Shown piece after piece: positions 1 through 9,446 of a DNA stretch of 33,575 bases; positions within the stretch are counted from its first letter, which is position 1; every line of letters begins with the position of its first letter. The notes beneath the pieces were generated by a model. That model did not search any database and had not been told where the DNA came from. It saw only the letters and a program-made list of their open reading frames with translations. The DNA comes from Clostridium sp. Its GTDB lineage: Bacteria; Bacillota; Clostridia; Clostridiales; Clostridiaceae. The position numbers and the translations under genes are program-made. The DNA is taken from positions 1 through 33,575 of the forward strand of contig NZ_JAUNLM010000022.1 in assembly GCF_030532265.1 (NCBI RefSeq), read 5' to 3'.

Positions 1-1904
1 TAACTAAAAAGGACTTAACTCAATGGTTCTTAAAAATTACTGATTACGCTGACGAGTTACTTGAAAAACTTGATGGACTTAACTGGCCAGAAAAAACTGT
101 AGCTATGCAAAAACACTGGATTGGTAAATCAACTGGTGCTGAAGTTACATTTAAAGTTAAAGATAGTGATTTATCATTTAACGTATTTACTACAAGAGTT
201 GATACATTAAATGGAGTTTCATATGTTGTTTTAGCTCCTGAAAATGAATTAGTTAACAAGTTAGTTACTGATGAAAACAAAGAAGCTGTTGAAAAATACA
301 AAGAAGAAGCTATAAAGCAATCAGATATAGAAAGACAATCAAGTACAAAAGAAAAGTCTGGAGTATTTACTGGTGCTTATGCTATAAATCCTATAAACGG
401 AAAAGAAGTTCCAATATGGGTAGCTGATTATGTACTTGCAAGCTATGGTACAGGTGCTGTTATGGCAGTTCCAGCTCATGATGAAAGAGATTTTGCTTTT
501 GCAACTAAGTTTAATCTTCCAATAAACAGAGTTATAGCTCCAAAGGATGGCTTAGAAGTAGAACTTCCATACTGCGAGCATGGAATATTAGTTAACTCAG
601 GTGAATTTGATGGATTAACTACAAAAGAAGCTAAAGTTAAAATAGTTGAAAAACTAGCTGAATCTAATGAAGGAAGTCAAAAAGTTAACTTTAGATTAAG
701 AGACTGGCTTGTATCAAGACAAAGATACTGGGGAGCTCCAATTCCAATGATTTATTGTGAAAAATGTGGAACAGTTCCAGTACCTGAAAAAGACCTTCCA
801 GTTCAATTACCATATGATGTTGAATTTGCACCAGATGGTAAATCACCACTTGCTAAGTGTGAGGAATTTGTAAATACAACTTGTCCTTGCTGTGGTGGAA
901 AAGCAAAAAGAGAAGTTGATACTTTAGATACATTTGTTTGTTCATCATGGTATTACTTAAGATACCCAGATAACAAAAATGAAAAAGAACCTTTCAATAA
1001 AGAACTTATAGATAAAATGCTTCCTGTTGATATGTATGTTGGAGGACCAGAGCATGCTTGTATGCACCTTCTATATGCAAGATTTATAACAAAAGCATTA
1101 AGAGATATGGGATACTTAAACTTTGATGAACCATTCACTTCATTAGTTCACCAAGGATTAATTTTAGGACCAGATGGACTTAAAATGAGTAAATCAAAAG
1201 GAAATACAATTTCACCAGATGATTATATTAAAGAATATGGTGCTGATGTATTTAGAATGTACTTAATGTTTGGTTTTGCTTATACTGAAGGTGGAGCTTG
1301 GAGTGATGACGGAATTAAATCTGTTGCAAGATTTGTAGATAGAATCGAAAGAAACTTAGAAACTGCACTAGAAGCTATAAATGGAGACCAAACTAAAGAT
1401 ACAGTTGATAAGGCTGAAAAAGAACTTAACTTCTGGTTAAACACTGCAATTAAAGGTGTTACTGAAGACGGAGAAAAAATGCAATTTAATACTGCAATTG
1501 CAAGAATGATGGAATTTATAAATGCCCTATCAAAATACAACAAAGAACAAGTTAAAAATACTAAGTTCTTAAAAGAAGTATGCGAAAGCTTTATAAAAAT
1601 TCTAGCACCATTTGCACCTCACTTTGCTGAAGAACAATGGAGCAAGTTCTCTAATACTACTTCAGTATTTAACGAAGCTTGGCCAAAATTTGACCCGAGT
1701 GCATTAGTTAAAGATGAAGTTGAAATAGCTGTTCAAATTAACGGAAAAGTAAGAGCTAAAGTTGTTATTCCAAATGGAGCAGATGATGAAACTATAAAAG
1801 CTGCTGTTTTAGCTGATGAAAATGTAATTAAAAATACAGAAGGTAAAAACATAATTAAAATTATAGTTATAAAAGGAAAATTAGTTAATATAGTTGTTAA
1901 GTAA
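1..1904 (+). CDS. leuS: Leucyl-tRNA synthetase, C-terminal part (5' end outside window)
   Basis: This cytoplasmic enzyme charges tRNA-Leu with leucine. The reading frame is already open at base 3, upstream of any ATG, and gives 633 residues; bacterial LeuRS has about 800-880, so roughly the first 170-200 residues (including the HIGH motif) lie outside. Visible parts in order: the CP1 editing domain with a threonine-rich TTRVDTLNG segment and VPAHDERDF; the catalytic re-entry segment [16 protein letters not shown]; a CxxC pair followed by a second CPCC zinc-type pair; the KMSKS loop encoded at 1182-1196; the helical anticodon domain; and the C-terminal domain containing QINGKVRAK. Downstream is a hairpin shared with convergent adhE. 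The editing motif reads TTRV where many LeuRS have TTRP, probably lineage variation. The identification is secure; regulation cannot be judged because the leader is not in the window. Confidence 0.97.
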   Translation, partial: TKKDLTQWFLKITDYADELLEKLDGLNWPEKTVAMQKHWIGKSTGAEVTFKVKDSDLSFNVFTTRVDTLNGVSYVVLAPENELVNKLVTDENKEAVEKYKEEAIKQSDIERQSSTKEKSGVFTGAYAINPINGKEVPIWVADYVLASYGTGAVMAVPAHDERDFAFATKFNLPINRVIAPKDGLEVELPYCEHGILVNSGEFDGLTTKEAKVKIVEKLAESNEGSQKVNFRLRDWLVSRQRYWGAPIPMIYCEKCGTVPVPEKDLPVQLPYDVEFAPDGKSPLAKCEEFVNTTCPCCGGKAKREVDTLDTFVCSSWYYLRYPDNKNEKEPFNKELIDKMLPVDMYVGGPEHACMHLLYARFITKALRDMGYLNFDEPFTSLVHQGLILGPDGLKMSKSKGNTISPDDYIKEYGADVFRMYLMFGFAYTEGGAWSDDGIKSVARFVDRIERNLETALEAINGDQTKDTVDKAEKELNFWLNTAIKGVTEDGEKMQFNTAIARMMEFINALSKYNKEQVKNTKFLKEVCESFIKILAPFAPHFAEEQWSKFSNTTSVFNEAWPKFDPSALVKDEVEIAVQINGKVRAKVVIPNGADDETIKAAVLADENVIKNTEGKNIIKIIVIKGKLVNIVVK

Positions 1905-1910
1905 TTTAAT

Positions 1911-1948
1911 AAAAAGAGATTATCTATTATTTTAGATAATCTCTTTTT
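1911..1948. terminator. Bidirectional Rho-independent terminator between leuS and adhE
   Basis: A perfect 16-bp inverted repeat (1911-1926 and 1933-1948) surrounds a 6-base loop. It begins with AAAAA and ends with TTTTTT, so it can end transcription from both directions. It lies 6 bases after the leuS stop and 34 bases after the end of convergent adhE. Confidence 0.9.
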
Positions 1949-1982
1949 TAATTTCATATGTATTATAATATATTTATTTTAA

Positions 1983-4610
1983 TTAGACTTCTGTCTTATC
2001 TTCCTTAACTGGCTCTGCACCCCTATTTCCTTCATAAGCATTTATGTACATTTGTTTTATTTCGCTCATAAGTGGATATCTTGGATTTGCTCCAGTACAT
2101 TGGTCATCAAATGCTTGCTCAACCATTTCATCTAAAGTAGCATAGAATTTATCCTCTGAAACTCCAGCTTCTTTTATTGATTTTGGCATTCCAACTGTAT
2201 CATTTAAATCATCAATAGCCTTTAATAAACTTTCAACTTTTTCATCATCATTATCTCCTGGAAGTCCAAGATAAGCTGCTACCCTTGCATATCTCCACTT
2301 AGCATTTGGATATTTATATTGTGGAAATGCTGCTTGTTTTCTTGGTGCATCCTCTGCATTAAACTTAATTACTTCTTTTATTAATAAAGCATTTGCCATT
2401 CCATGTGGTATATGATGGAATGCTCCAAGCTTATGAGCCATTGAGTGACAAACTCCTAAGAAAGCATTTGCAAAGGCCATACCTGCCATTGATGCTGCAT
2501 GAGCCATTTTCTCTCTTGCTTTTATATTTTCTGAACCATTTAAATATGAAACTGGAAGATATTTAAACACTAATCTTATTGCTTCAAGTGCTAATCCATT
2601 TGTATATTCAGAAGCTAATACTGATACATAAGCTTCTAATGCATGAACTAATACATCAATTCCTGATGCCGCTGTAAGACCTTTTGGCATACTCATCATA
2701 AGTGCTGCATCAACAATAGCCATATTTGGTGTTAATTCATAATCAGCAAGTGGATATTTAACACCTGTTTCTTCATCTGTTATAACAGCAAATGGTGTAA
2801 CTTCTGAACCTGTACCTGCTGATGTTGGAATTGAAACCATCATAGCTTTTTTTCCAAGCTCAGGGAATTTAAATACCCTCTTTCTTATATCCATAAATCT
2901 CATTGCAAGTTCATCAAATTTAACATCTGGATGTTCATAAAGAACCCACATTATTTTTGCTGCATCCATTGGTGATCCACCACCAACTGCAATTATTACA
3001 TCAGGATTAAATGAAAGCATTTCTTTTGCTCCATTTTTTGCAGCTCCAAGTGTAGGGTCTGGCTCAACATCTGTAAATACTTTAAATTCTATATCACATT
3101 CTTCTAATATTTCTCTAATTTCATCTGTATATCCAAGATCAAATAAAACTTTATCTGTTACGATAAATGCTTTCTTCTTGCCCATTTCACATAATTCTTT
3201 AAGAGCAACTGGAAGACATCCATACTTAAAGTAAGTTTTTTCTGGAACTCTAAACCAAAGCATATTTTCTCTCCTCTCAGCTACACTCTTAATATTTAAT
3301 AAATGCTTAGGACCAACATTTTCTGCAACTGAGTTTCCACCCCATGAACCACAACCAAGGGTTAAAGATGGTGCTAGTTTAAAATTAAATATATCTCCAA
3401 TAGCTCCTTGTGATGATGGCATATTAACTAAAGTTCTTGCTGTCTTCATTGTTGTTCCAAACTTATCAATTCTATCTCTTGATTTAACTTGATCTGTATA
3501 AAGTACTGATGTATGGCCATATCCACCAAGTTCTATAAGTCTTGATGCTTTCTTTAAAGCCTCATCAAAAGTTTTTGCTCTATACATTCCAAGTATTGGT
3601 GATAGTTTTTCATGTGAAAATGGTTCGTCAAGTTCAACTGATTTTACTTCTCCAATTAAAACTTTAGCATCCTTTGGAACTTTAACCCCAGCCATCTTTG
3701 CAATCTTATATGCTGATTGACCAACTATGGCTGCATTTAATCCGCCCTTTTCATTTAAAATAACTTTTCTTACTTGATCACACTCTCTATCATTTAAAAG
3801 ATAAGCTCCTCTATCCATAAGCTCACTTCTAACTTCATTATAAACTTCATCTAAAACTATAATACTTTGCTCTGATGCACATATAACACCATTATCAAAC
3901 GTTTTTGAAAGTAATATAGAGTTAACAGCCATCTTAATATGTGCTGTTTCATCAATTATAGCTGGAGTATTTCCAGCACCAACACCTATTGCTGGCTTTC
4001 CTGATGAATAAGCTGCTTTAACCATAGCAGGTCCACCAGTTGCTAGTATAATATCTGCTTCTTGCATAACCTTTTGAGAAAGTTCAACTGATGGCTCATC
4101 AATCCAACCAATTATACCTTCTGGAGCTCCTGCCTTAACAGCTGCATCTAATATTATTTTAGCAGCCTTAATTGTTGCATTTTTAGCTCTTGGATGAGGT
4201 GATATAATTATTGCATTTCTTGTCTTTAAAGATATTAAAGCTTTAAAAATTGCAGTTGAAGTTGGATTAGTAGTTGGAACAATTGCTGCAACTACGCCAA
4301 TTGGTTCAGCTACTTTTGTAATTCCAAAAGTTTTATCCCTCTCTATAATTCCACAAGTTTTCATATCTTTATATTGATTATAAATATATTCAGATGCAAA
4401 ATGATTTTTAATTACCTTATCTTCTATTATTCCCATTCCGCTCTCTTTAACAGCTATTCTTGAAAGCTCAATTCTAGCATTATTAGCTGCCATTGCAGCT
4501 GCTCTAAAAATATCATCTACTTGTTCTTGAGTGTATGTTTGAAACTTTTTTTGAGCAGCTCTAAGCTGTTCCATCTTTTTAGATAATTCCTCTGAATTAG
4601 TGACCTTCAT
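1983..4610 (-). CDS. adhE: Bifunctional acetaldehyde-CoA / alcohol dehydrogenase AdhE
   Basis: This cytoplasmic fermentation enzyme reduces acetyl-CoA to acetaldehyde and then ethanol, using two NADH. At 875 residues it matches full-length AdhE. The N-terminal half (about 1-440) is a CoA-acylating aldehyde dehydrogenase with the catalytic cysteine at residue 244 in GVICASEQS. The C-terminal half is an iron-dependent alcohol dehydrogenase with the nucleotide motif GGGSPMDAAK (542-551) and the expected iron ligands D651, H655, H721 and H735. AdhE usually forms long filaments (spirosomes). The ATG start has a perfect AGGAGG 7 bases upstream. The 188-base gap before it suggests its own promoter, but I found neither a convincing sigma-A pair nor a classical Rex operator (TTGTTAA-N4-TTAACAA). 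A 15-base palindrome lies just upstream. The adjacent methyltransferase-like gene is co-oriented with no terminator between, so some read-through is possible. Confidence 0.98.
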   Translation of the reverse strand: MKVTNSEELSKKMEQLRAAQKKFQTYTQEQVDDIFRAAAMAANNARIELSRIAVKESGMGIIEDKVIKNHFASEYIYNQYKDMKTCGIIERDKTFGITKVAEPIGVVAAIVPTTNPTSTAIFKALISLKTRNAIIISPHPRAKNATIKAAKIILDAAVKAGAPEGIIGWIDEPSVELSQKVMQEADIILATGGPAMVKAAYSSGKPAIGVGAGNTPAIIDETAHIKMAVNSILLSKTFDNGVICASEQSIIVLDEVYNEVRSELMDRGAYLLNDRECDQVRKVILNEKGGLNAAIVGQSAYKIAKMAGVKVPKDAKVLIGEVKSVELDEPFSHEKLSPILGMYRAKTFDEALKKASRLIELGGYGHTSVLYTDQVKSRDRIDKFGTTMKTARTLVNMPSSQGAIGDIFNFKLAPSLTLGCGSWGGNSVAENVGPKHLLNIKSVAERRENMLWFRVPEKTYFKYGCLPVALKELCEMGKKKAFIVTDKVLFDLGYTDEIREILEECDIEFKVFTDVEPDPTLGAAKNGAKEMLSFNPDVIIAVGGGSPMDAAKIMWVLYEHPDVKFDELAMRFMDIRKRVFKFPELGKKAMMVSIPTSAGTGSEVTPFAVITDEETGVKYPLADYELTPNMAIVDAALMMSMPKGLTAASGIDVLVHALEAYVSVLASEYTNGLALEAIRLVFKYLPVSYLNGSENIKAREKMAHAASMAGMAFANAFLGVCHSMAHKLGAFHHIPHGMANALLIKEVIKFNAEDAPRKQAAFPQYKYPNAKWRYARVAAYLGLPGDNDDEKVESLLKAIDDLNDTVGMPKSIKEAGVSEDKFYATLDEMVEQAFDDQCTGANPRYPLMSEIKQMYINAYEGNRGAEPVKEDKTEV

Positions 4611-4633
4611 AATAATTCCTCCTAAGCTTTATT

Positions 4634-4648
4634 TAATAAGCCTTATTA
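4634..4648. promoter_or_regulatory. Short palindrome in the adhE leader
   Basis: TAATAAG-C-CTTATTA is a perfect 7-bp inverted repeat with a one-base centre, 24-38 bases upstream of the adhE start. It could be a regulator site, but such AT-rich palindromes arise by chance in this genome and it matches no operator I know. Confidence 0.25.
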
Positions 4649-4798
4649 CACTTTAGTAGTTTTAGAATTATTATGATAATTTATTCATTTTTTACTTATT
4701 TTAAATATTTGCTTTTATAATAAATTTATTTATAAAATAGATTATGTTTTAACTTAGAATTATTTTATATTAAATTAAGTTGACTTATAGTATAATTT

Positions 4799-5542
4799 TT
4801 ACTTATTAAGCTCTTCTTTAAATTCCTCTAAAATTTTAGATACAAGAGACCCATTTAGTTGCTTATACCATTTTAAGTAACCAGATTCCTGAAGTGAAAC
4901 AAAGATATGTTTGCTTAAATCCATCCAAAGTTCTGGAATATAAACCCATACTATTTCTTCATATCTACAACTTAATAAGAAATGTTCTACTCCCCAAAAG
5001 ACATAATCAGTTATTTTATGTGCTTTCATAAAATGCTTATAATCTTCAACAACTTTTTCTGTTAATTTGTATTCATATATATCAACATAAAAATAATCAA
5101 ATGTTTCTCCTTTTACTTTAAAAGCATCTTCATTAATTATTTTTATTTTTTCATTCTCTCCAAAATTATTTAAATAAAGATCTATAATATCTTTTTCAAG
5201 TTCATATACTATTATTTCTTTAACTTCTTTTCTCTTTGCCATTTCTTGAACAGTAAAACCAAGTCCAAGTCCAACAACTCCAACTCTTCCATGAGCATTT
5301 TTTATAATACCATAAGTACTTTCAACTTCTCTAAAATCTAATCTCATCCAATAATTATTTTTACCTACAAGTTCAAAGAAATCTAACTCTATACCTTGTT
5401 CATTTTCATAAAGATATCCTTCTGTACTTTTAAAAGGGCCCTTAAGCTTTACTATTTTATGTTCATTTATTTCTTTCTCTTTTAACTTGTCATTATATTC
5501 TTTAATTTTTTCTACTACAAATTTTTTTACATATGGTTTCAC
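4799..5542 (-). CDS. Spermidine-synthase-like / class I SAM-fold protein
   Basis: The 247-residue protein has a Rossmann core of the class I methyltransferase and spermidine synthase fold: the glycine-rich loop VGVVGLGLGFTVQEMA near residues 88-103, then an acidic strand end (IVYELEKD) that would bind the ribose, then NEDAF and DYFYVDIYEY. The spermidine synthase resemblance is in this core only. No polyamine genes such as speA, speB or speD are near, so the substrate is unknown. Translation starts at GTG (5540-5542), preceded by AAAGGATGG at good spacing; a later ATG in another frame is not used. The gene stands alone upstream of adhE on the same strand with no obvious terminator between. 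Calling it a methyltransferase would be over-specific; the fold assignment is fairly safe. Confidence 0.7.
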   Translation of the reverse strand: MKPYVKKFVVEKIKEYNDKLKEKEINEHKIVKLKGPFKSTEGYLYENEQGIELDFFELVGKNNYWMRLDFREVESTYGIIKNAHGRVGVVGLGLGFTVQEMAKRKEVKEIIVYELEKDIIDLYLNNFGENEKIKIINEDAFKVKGETFDYFYVDIYEYKLTEKVVEDYKHFMKAHKITDYVFWGVEHFLLSCRYEEIVWVYIPELWMDLSKHIFVSLQESGYLKWYKQLNGSLVSKILEEFKEELNK

Positions 5543-5657
5543 TAAAAACCATCCTTTCTACATTTAATACTATTTCCTTACTTAATAATAAATTCGCCTT
5601 AAAACTTAGTATACCTTTATTTTTTAAAATTTACATAATTTTTTTAATTCTGACTGG

Positions 5658-5685
5658 TTTACTTTGAATTAAATTGTGTTATAAT
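5658..5685 (+). promoter_or_regulatory. Sigma-A-type promoter of the HesB-like gene
   Basis: A -35 TTTACT (5658-5663) is followed by a 16-base spacer and a perfect -10 TATAAT (5680-5685). Transcription would begin near 5692, about 40 bases before the proposed ATG. Confidence 0.6.
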
Positions 5686-5733
5686 AATTATAAGTTCAAA
5701 ATTTAATTTTAATTATAAGGATTGGTGAAATAT

Positions 5734-6063
5734 ATGAAAAACATAACAATAAGCGATGCAGCTTACAATGAATTTAAAGAATTTTTAGATGAAAATAAAG
5801 TTGAAAATTATAATATAAGAATAAACTTAGCTGGAATGGCTTGTAGTGGTCCAGTATTCAACATTACTGTTGATGAAGCTAACGATAATGATGTTGTTGA
5901 AGCAGTAAATGAAGTAAACTTCATTATGGAAAAATCATTAATCGATGAATTTGGTGGATTTATCTTACTTGCATCAGAAGAAAATAACGGAAACGGATTA
6001 AGCTTAAAACCAGTAATCGCTCCAGAAGGTGGTTGCGGTTCATGTGGTGGTGGATGTCACTAA
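5734..6063 (+). CDS. HesB/IscA-related small cysteine protein (HesB-like selenoprotein family, Cys form)
   Basis: This 109-residue protein resembles the A-type iron-sulfur carrier fold and, more closely, the HesB-like family in which some members carry selenocysteine. The key segment is LAGMACSGP with Cys37, the position I believe is selenocysteine in related proteins. Here it is an ordinary TGT codon. The tail ends in GGCGSCGGGCH, with cysteines at 101, 104 and 108, so metal or cluster binding is likely. I chose the ATG at 5734 because GGTGA lies 5 bases upstream; an in-frame TTG at 5722 and GTG at 5725 would overlap that ribosome site. The gene has its own promoter and a strong terminator, so it is monocistronic. 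No other Fe-S assembly genes are near. Function in cluster delivery is inferred from the family. Confidence 0.8.
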   Translation: MKNITISDAAYNEFKEFLDENKVENYNIRINLAGMACSGPVFNITVDEANDNDVVEAVNEVNFIMEKSLIDEFGGFILLASEENNGNGLSLKPVIAPEGGCGSCGGGCH

Positions 6064-6071
6064 TTCACACA

Positions 6072-6101
6072 AAAAGGATGTCTTAATTAAGACATCCTTT
6101 T
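6072..6101. terminator. Bidirectional terminator after the HesB-like gene
   Basis: A 13-bp perfect inverted repeat (6072-6084 and 6089-6101) around AATT carries A-runs on one side and T-runs on the other. It sits between two convergent genes and probably serves both. Confidence 0.88.
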
Positions 6102-6125
6102 ATTTTTATTATTTACAAAATTTCA

Positions 6126-6803
6126 TTAATTTATTATTTTTGTTTTAACTACTTCTTTTGTAAAATCATAGTCTGTATAATTTTCATTTATTTGATTTAT
6201 TTTATTTAGCATATCAATCCAACATTTATCTTTTACAGCTTTTTCTTCTTTTTCTTTACCATCTAATCCACTTAAATTTTTATCATTAAATTCATGATAA
6301 AACATTTTAGTTTTCTCAGATAAACTCTTCATTACTTGGAAATCTTGAAGTTCTTTTCCTGAAAGCTTTAATTCATTTTCCTCTGTATTCATTATATTAC
6401 TTAAACTATTTTCTAAATAATTTTCTATTCTTGAATATACTTCATTTTGTAATATAGAACTTGTATCTATTTTCTTCTTAGAAAACACTCCTGAATAATT
6501 AGAGCTATAATAATTATAATCATCCCAAAGTTCAATTAGACATTCAGATAAAGCTCCATAATTTTTATATAATAATAATACTTCTTCATTGCTAATCTTT
6601 TTTATTTCAGTAGCCTTGTTTAATATATTATATATTTTATCATTACTAACTTTTATACTTACTATGTTCTTGTATGAATTCATTCCTACTCTATGTTCAT
6701 ATCTACTATTATTTAAATACATAATTATATTGAATACAAAACTTACAAACACTATTAATACAAGTAACGTTAAATACTTATTGTGCTTTTTTAACTTATG
6801 CAT
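6126..6803 (-). CDS. Membrane-anchored protein of unknown function
   Basis: The 225-residue protein starts with a lysine-rich stretch (HKLKKHNK) and one hydrophobic segment, about residues 10-29, that would anchor it with the remainder outside the cell. There is no lipobox and no clear cleavage site. The remainder is polar, rich in lysine, glutamate and asparagine, and predicted helical, with no catalytic motif I recognise. The ATG start has AAGGGGTG at normal spacing. The gene lies 162 bases downstream of the VWA-like gene on the same strand; I found no good terminator in that gap, so it may be the last gene of the repeat-MoxR-VWA unit, though the gap also has room for a promoter. The gene is probably real given its ribosome site and length; its function is unknown. 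Confidence 0.7.
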   Translation of the reverse strand: MHKLKKHNKYLTLLVLIVFVSFVFNIIMYLNNSRYEHRVGMNSYKNIVSIKVSNDKIYNILNKATEIKKISNEEVLLLYKNYGALSECLIELWDDYNYYSSNYSGVFSKKKIDTSSILQNEVYSRIENYLENSLSNIMNTEENELKLSGKELQDFQVMKSLSEKTKMFYHEFNDKNLSGLDGKEKEEKAVKDKCWIDMLNKINQINENYTDYDFTKEVVKTKIIN

Positions 6804-6965
6804 GTTAACACCCCTTATAAATTAATATTAACATAAAGTACACATTTTTTCTATTAACTTAACAAATTTAAAATATTTATAACCTTATATAATATATAAT
6901 CCTATTTAATTCTATTAATATTAATTTAATCATATAAATTTACACAACTATAATTTATATAAAAA

Positions 6966-8309
6966 TTACCTTGCCCAATCATGAATAACTCCTCTAATCA
7001 TTTGAAGGGCAGCATCTCCACTTTCTGATTTTTTTATTGTTTTATTGATATGCTTTATAGTTCCAAAAGGTTTTTTTAATGAAAGATTAGAGTCCCCTGT
7101 TATTACCCATATAACATTTTTTATATTTGGCTTTATAGTAAGTTCTGCCTCACCTTCACCATCAGTAAAATAAATTAAAACTCTATCTTGTAATCTATTA
7201 TCTTTTATATATTCAAAAACCTTTGAAAATTTAGTTGCTCCATTTTTTTTACTTCTCTCTTTAATATCTTTTGGAGTTTTTATATCATATACTCTTCTTA
7301 TTTCATCATCACATTCTATAACCTTTATTTTATCCACTCTACTTCTTGTTATAGAAAGTATTTCAATCATTATTTTATGTACTTCCTCATCACTCATACT
7401 TGCACTTATATCTATTGCAACAATAACTTCTGGAATAGAATCACGTAAAACACCTCTAAGGTCTACCCTATTTGGCTGTCTCCTATCTCTTCTAACTATA
7501 GTTTTCTTATATCCACTCTTTACTATTGGAAGTAATCTTTTTAAAGTATTTTGCCAATCAATTTCTTCTTTTTCTTTATATCCTTTAATAATATCTAATA
7601 TACTTTTTGGAGTATCACCTTTAGCTGAACTTATGGCAGTCTTTTTTGTAAGTTCTTTTACTCTTTCATTATCCATCTCAATATTTTCCCAAATATCATG
7701 AGCTGTTTCACTATCATATTCTCTTTTTACTTTATCGCTATCTTTTTTAGATTTATTTTTATCTATTCTTTTCTTAATAGCCTTATCTATTTCTTTTGCA
7801 TAATATTCTAATGGTTTATCTTCTTTAAGTTCAATATTATATTCCATAGCTACTGCTTGAAGTCTTTTGCATTCCATAGGAAGATGCTTTATAAATTGAT
7901 TTATTGATATATCCATAGCAACACTTACAGCTTCTTTGCTATAAGTATTTTTAAGCTCTTTTTCTCTCTCATAATGATTAAACATTATATGATATATTTC
8001 ATGTTTAAAAAGGGCTCCCATTTCTCTTTTTGTATTATTTAAAAATAATATTGGATTAAAAAACATTTTAAATCCATTTAATGTAGGAGTTGTAGCAAGT
8101 GGCCAAGATATATCAAGCTTTATATCTCTATCAATTTTAAGCATAAAATTACCAAAAAAGCTGTCTTCCTCTTCAATTTCATTTATTATTATTTTTTCTA
8201 TTAAACTGAAAAATTCTCTTTTAAACTTACTTGAAACATCATTTATATTTTGAAATTCAAGAGCTTCTTTTAAAAGTAAATTTCTCTTATCCTCAAAACT
8301 TGTAGCCAT
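6966..8309 (-). CDS. VWA-like protein with N-terminal HExxH metallopeptidase-like domain (DUF2201 type)
   Basis: The 447-residue protein has two recognisable halves. The N-terminal part holds HEIYHIMFNH (H103, E104, H107, H112), a zinc-peptidase-like signature, followed by an AMDISINQFI segment typical of the same domain. A lysine-rich charged linker spans about 175-230. The C-terminal half is a von Willebrand A-like domain with the metal-adhesion motif DISAS (D300, S302, S304), a candidate threonine at 359 and FTDGEGE (383 onward). This architecture matches the DUF2201 metallopeptidase/VWA family. Such proteins are partners of MoxR-type ATPases, and the gene sits 41 bases downstream of one. 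The ATG has GGAGGAAGG upstream. There is no signal peptide, so it is cytoplasmic. Whether the peptidase-like domain cuts protein is unproven; substrate unknown. Confidence 0.85.
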   Translation of the reverse strand: MATSFEDKRNLLLKEALEFQNINDVSSKFKREFFSLIEKIIINEIEEEDSFFGNFMLKIDRDIKLDISWPLATTPTLNGFKMFFNPILFLNNTKREMGALFKHEIYHIMFNHYEREKELKNTYSKEAVSVAMDISINQFIKHLPMECKRLQAVAMEYNIELKEDKPLEYYAKEIDKAIKKRIDKNKSKKDSDKVKREYDSETAHDIWENIEMDNERVKELTKKTAISSAKGDTPKSILDIIKGYKEKEEIDWQNTLKRLLPIVKSGYKKTIVRRDRRQPNRVDLRGVLRDSIPEVIVAIDISASMSDEEVHKIMIEILSITRSRVDKIKVIECDDEIRRVYDIKTPKDIKERSKKNGATKFSKVFEYIKDNRLQDRVLIYFTDGEGEAELTIKPNIKNVIWVITGDSNLSLKKPFGTIKHINKTIKKSESGDAALQMIRGVIHDWAR

Positions 8310-8350
8310 ATCCTTCCTCCTACTAATATACTTTTTAACGTAACATAACC

Positions 8351-9433
8351 TTAAGCATAAATATCAAAAAATGCTTCTAAAAACTCATCTGTATCAAGAA
8401 GAGCTTCATAAACTCTTTTACTTCCTTCATGCTTTATTTCTTTCATTATTCCAAGTCTTAAATCTCTTGGGTAACATCTTAAAACTTCTCCAAATATAGA
8501 AACTTCACTATTAAACTCATCTAATCCTTCTAAATATAACAAACTACTTTTAGCTAATATATATAGTCTTGAACTATTTTCACTAAATATTCTTTCTTTA
8601 ATATTTTCAGGTAAAATATCAAACTTAAATATTTCTTCTGGTTTAAGCATAGGTTTTTTCTTATTTTTTATAAAACTTGCAAAATCAGTTGATATATTAA
8701 CTCCTAAATTACCTTTAACTGTACTTAAAAATACATCAAAAGAATATCTTTCCTTATTATTTTTATAAACTTTATAAGCTTTAGAAACTCTCTCATAACT
8801 TCTTGGAGTAGCTTTAATACTTTCATTTGAGTTTGGAGTATTTAAATATTCCGGGAATGTACTTATAAATTCAATAATATCCTCATCAATATTTCCATCT
8901 TTGCTCATAGCCCATTTAATCCACTCTTTAACATCAACTTCCATATCAAGCCATACAAATCTATCTTCTTGAGCTGGGTCCATATCAACAACTGCATATT
9001 CACTATCTCTGTAATTATCATATTTATTTGATGGATTCATAGCTGCAATTATTTTAACTTCTTCTGGAAGGTTATATCCATTTATTTCTCTATTTAATAT
9101 TAAGTTCATAAGCTCTTGTTGAACAGCATGCTCACATCTGTTAAGTTCATCAATAAATAACAATACATTTCTTCCATTTTCTATAATCTCTGAAACTTTA
9201 GAAAGCTTATCATAAGTTGCATACACTGTTCTGCCTCGTACAACAGTTGGAAGTCCACCTATTTCCCCTTCCTTTAAAAGATTTGCATCTATTGTAATTA
9301 AAACATAATTATTTCTTTTTGCTATTTCTCTTGCAAGTGCAGTCTTTCCTATTCCACTTTCTCCAATAATAAGTGGAACATCATTTGAAGACATAACTAA
9401 CTCTGCTGCACTTAAAGTATCTGAATATCTCAT
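8351..9433 (-). CDS. MoxR-family AAA+ ATPase
   Basis: The 360-residue protein is a AAA+ ATPase of the MoxR/RavA kind, which act as chaperones that remodel or mature partner proteins, usually together with a VWA protein. Motifs: Walker A GESGIGKT (24-31), Walker B LLFIDELNR with D95 and E96, sensor-1 region AAMNPS (N133), and DPAQEDRF with R159 as a possible arginine finger. The C-terminal 150 residues form the lid and a less conserved helical part. The ribosome site GGGAGG overlaps the TAG stop of the upstream repeat gene (13-base gap), suggesting translational coupling. The next gene, 41 bases on, encodes the VWA partner. The family assignment is strong; what this ATPase acts on is unknown. 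Confidence 0.92.
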   Translation of the reverse strand: MRYSDTLSAAELVMSSNDVPLIIGESGIGKTALAREIAKRNNYVLITIDANLLKEGEIGGLPTVVRGRTVYATYDKLSKVSEIIENGRNVLLFIDELNRCEHAVQQELMNLILNREINGYNLPEEVKIIAAMNPSNKYDNYRDSEYAVVDMDPAQEDRFVWLDMEVDVKEWIKWAMSKDGNIDEDIIEFISTFPEYLNTPNSNESIKATPRSYERVSKAYKVYKNNKERYSFDVFLSTVKGNLGVNISTDFASFIKNKKKPMLKPEEIFKFDILPENIKERIFSENSSRLYILAKSSLLYLEGLDEFNSEVSIFGEVLRCYPRDLRLGIMKEIKHEGSKRVYEALLDTDEFLEAFFDIYA

Positions 9434-9446
9434 TTTGTCTACCTCC

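Noticed and set aside
1280-1543. Minus-strand open frames inside leuS (also 44-301, 953-1138, 1733-1957)
   Set aside because: They mirror the coding frame of leuS, have no ribosome sites, and their translations look like reversed coding sequence rich in serine and leucine.
4611-4798. Rex or CcpA operator in front of adhE
   Set aside because: Neither TTGTTAA-N4-TTAACAA nor a cre-like TGNAANCGNTNNCA is present; only a short AT palindrome was found.
5734-6063. In-frame TGA selenocysteine codon in the HesB-like gene
   Set aside because: The frame is continuous with ordinary cysteine codons and ends at TAA; no SECIS-like element is needed or seen.
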